Part shown: positions 63,983 through 64,000 of the stretch, one piece after another
How the letters are laid out: each line of letters opens with the position of its first letter
Numbering within the stretch: position 1 is the stretch's first letter
Assembly (NCBI RefSeq): GCF_030362795.1
Contig: NZ_JAUCBM010000008.1
Location: 55,020-119,019 of the forward strand
Direction: 5' to 3'
DNA length: 64,000 bases
DNA from: Pseudochrobactrum kiredjianiae
GTDB taxonomy: Bacteria > Pseudomonadota > Alphaproteobacteria > Rhizobiales > Rhizobiaceae
Program-made: the position numbers and the translations under genes
The notes under the pieces: model-generated
Seen by the model: only the letters and a program-made list of their open reading frames with translations
The model's database searches: none
Told to the model about the DNA's origin: nothing

Positions 63983-64000
63983 AAGTTCAGTGGCAGGTCA
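63977..64000 (-). repeat. Right terminal inverted repeat of IS3-family element
   Basis: Read on the minus strand it begins TGACCTGCCACTGA, identical to the left end; it stops exactly at the window edge. Confidence 0.85.

Larger units (their letters stand above)
62730..64000 (+). mobile_element. IS3-family insertion sequence, apparently complete
   Basis: The 1,271-bp element is bounded by TGACCTGCCACTGA at 62730-62743 and its exact reverse complement at 63987-64000, the last bases of the window. Imperfect matching continues for another ten or so bases inward. Inside are orfA and orfB overlapping in the -1 frame, as in the IS3 family. G+C content is visibly higher than the flanks, so arrival looks recent. 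The target duplication cannot be checked since the right flank is outside the window. Confidence 0.9.

Noticed and set aside
1..64000. CRISPR arrays, tRNA or rRNA genes, replication origin
   Set aside because: No regularly spaced direct repeats outside the autotransporter coding repeats, and no cloverleaf or rRNA-like sequence was noticed.

Overview
The window comes from a Gram-negative alphaproteobacterium, most likely order Hyphomicrobiales, family Brucellaceae. The evidence is two autotransporters, the order ahpC-ahpF-oxyR, a compact hpd-hmgA-fumarylacetoacetase set, a kynurenine cluster, and the general flavour of the ABC cassettes. Base composition looks moderate, near half G+C by eye, which would fit a low-GC member such as Pseudochrobactrum better than Brucella itself. 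The genus is inference only.

Layout. (1) 1-6.8 kb: the 3' part of a giant PATR-type autotransporter, cut by the left edge. (2) 6.8-15.2 kb: a divergent catabolic island. A sugar-type ABC importer (binding protein, two permeases) with RidA and an M81/MlrC-type hydrolase lies on the minus strand. An SDR dehydrogenase, the importer ATPase, an RpiR regulator and a small unknown protein lie on the plus strand. The shared intergenic region carries a duplicated operator-like motif. (3) 15.2-21.8 kb: tryptophan use. kynA and a GntR regulator diverge from a TrpXYZ-like ABC importer, kynureninase and an alpha/beta-hydrolase kynurenine formamidase; together these take tryptophan to anthranilate. (4) 21.8-26.0 kb: tyrosine use (hpd, hmgA, fumarylacetoacetase) with a divergent Lrp regulator. 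(5) 26.0-30.4 kb: XRE-cupin regulator, FAD amine/amino-acid oxidase, creatininase-like amidohydrolase and an oligopeptide-type binding protein.

(6) 30.4-34.7 kb: a graveyard of mobile elements. A decayed ISNCY transposase abuts a decayed Tn3-family tnpA, with a complete tnpR that seems to have lost its catalytic serine. (7) 34.7-39.3 kb: accessory genes: acyltransferase 3, a 704-residue clan GH-A-like glycosidase without a signal peptide, and a protein with two avidin-like domains. (8) 39.3-49.7 kb: a hydantoin/cyclic-amide utilisation cluster: MalT-type LuxR activator, Asp/Glu/hydantoin racemase, outer-membrane channel, HyuA, HyuB and an NCS1 permease. (9) 49.7-50.3 kb: IS3 and IS6 transposase relics. 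(10) 50.9-53.8 kb: a second autotransporter broken by a single in-frame TGA at a conserved Trp codon. (11) 53.8-59.1 kb: ahpC-ahpF-oxyR peroxide defence and an orphan oligopeptide-binding protein. (12) 59.3-62.7 kb: cstA broken by a single in-frame TAA, its YbdD/YjiX partner and a LysR regulator. (13) 62.7-64.0 kb: an apparently complete IS3-family element whose right inverted repeat ends on the last base of the window.

Most of the window is amine, amino-acid and heterocycle scavenging: importers paired with ring-opening or amide-cleaving enzymes under local regulators. The most unusual items are the double avidin-like protein, the signal-less glycosidase, the two single-nonsense-codon genes, and the symmetric operator/promoter between kynA's regulator and the tryptophan importer. 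No tRNA, rRNA or CRISPR array was seen.
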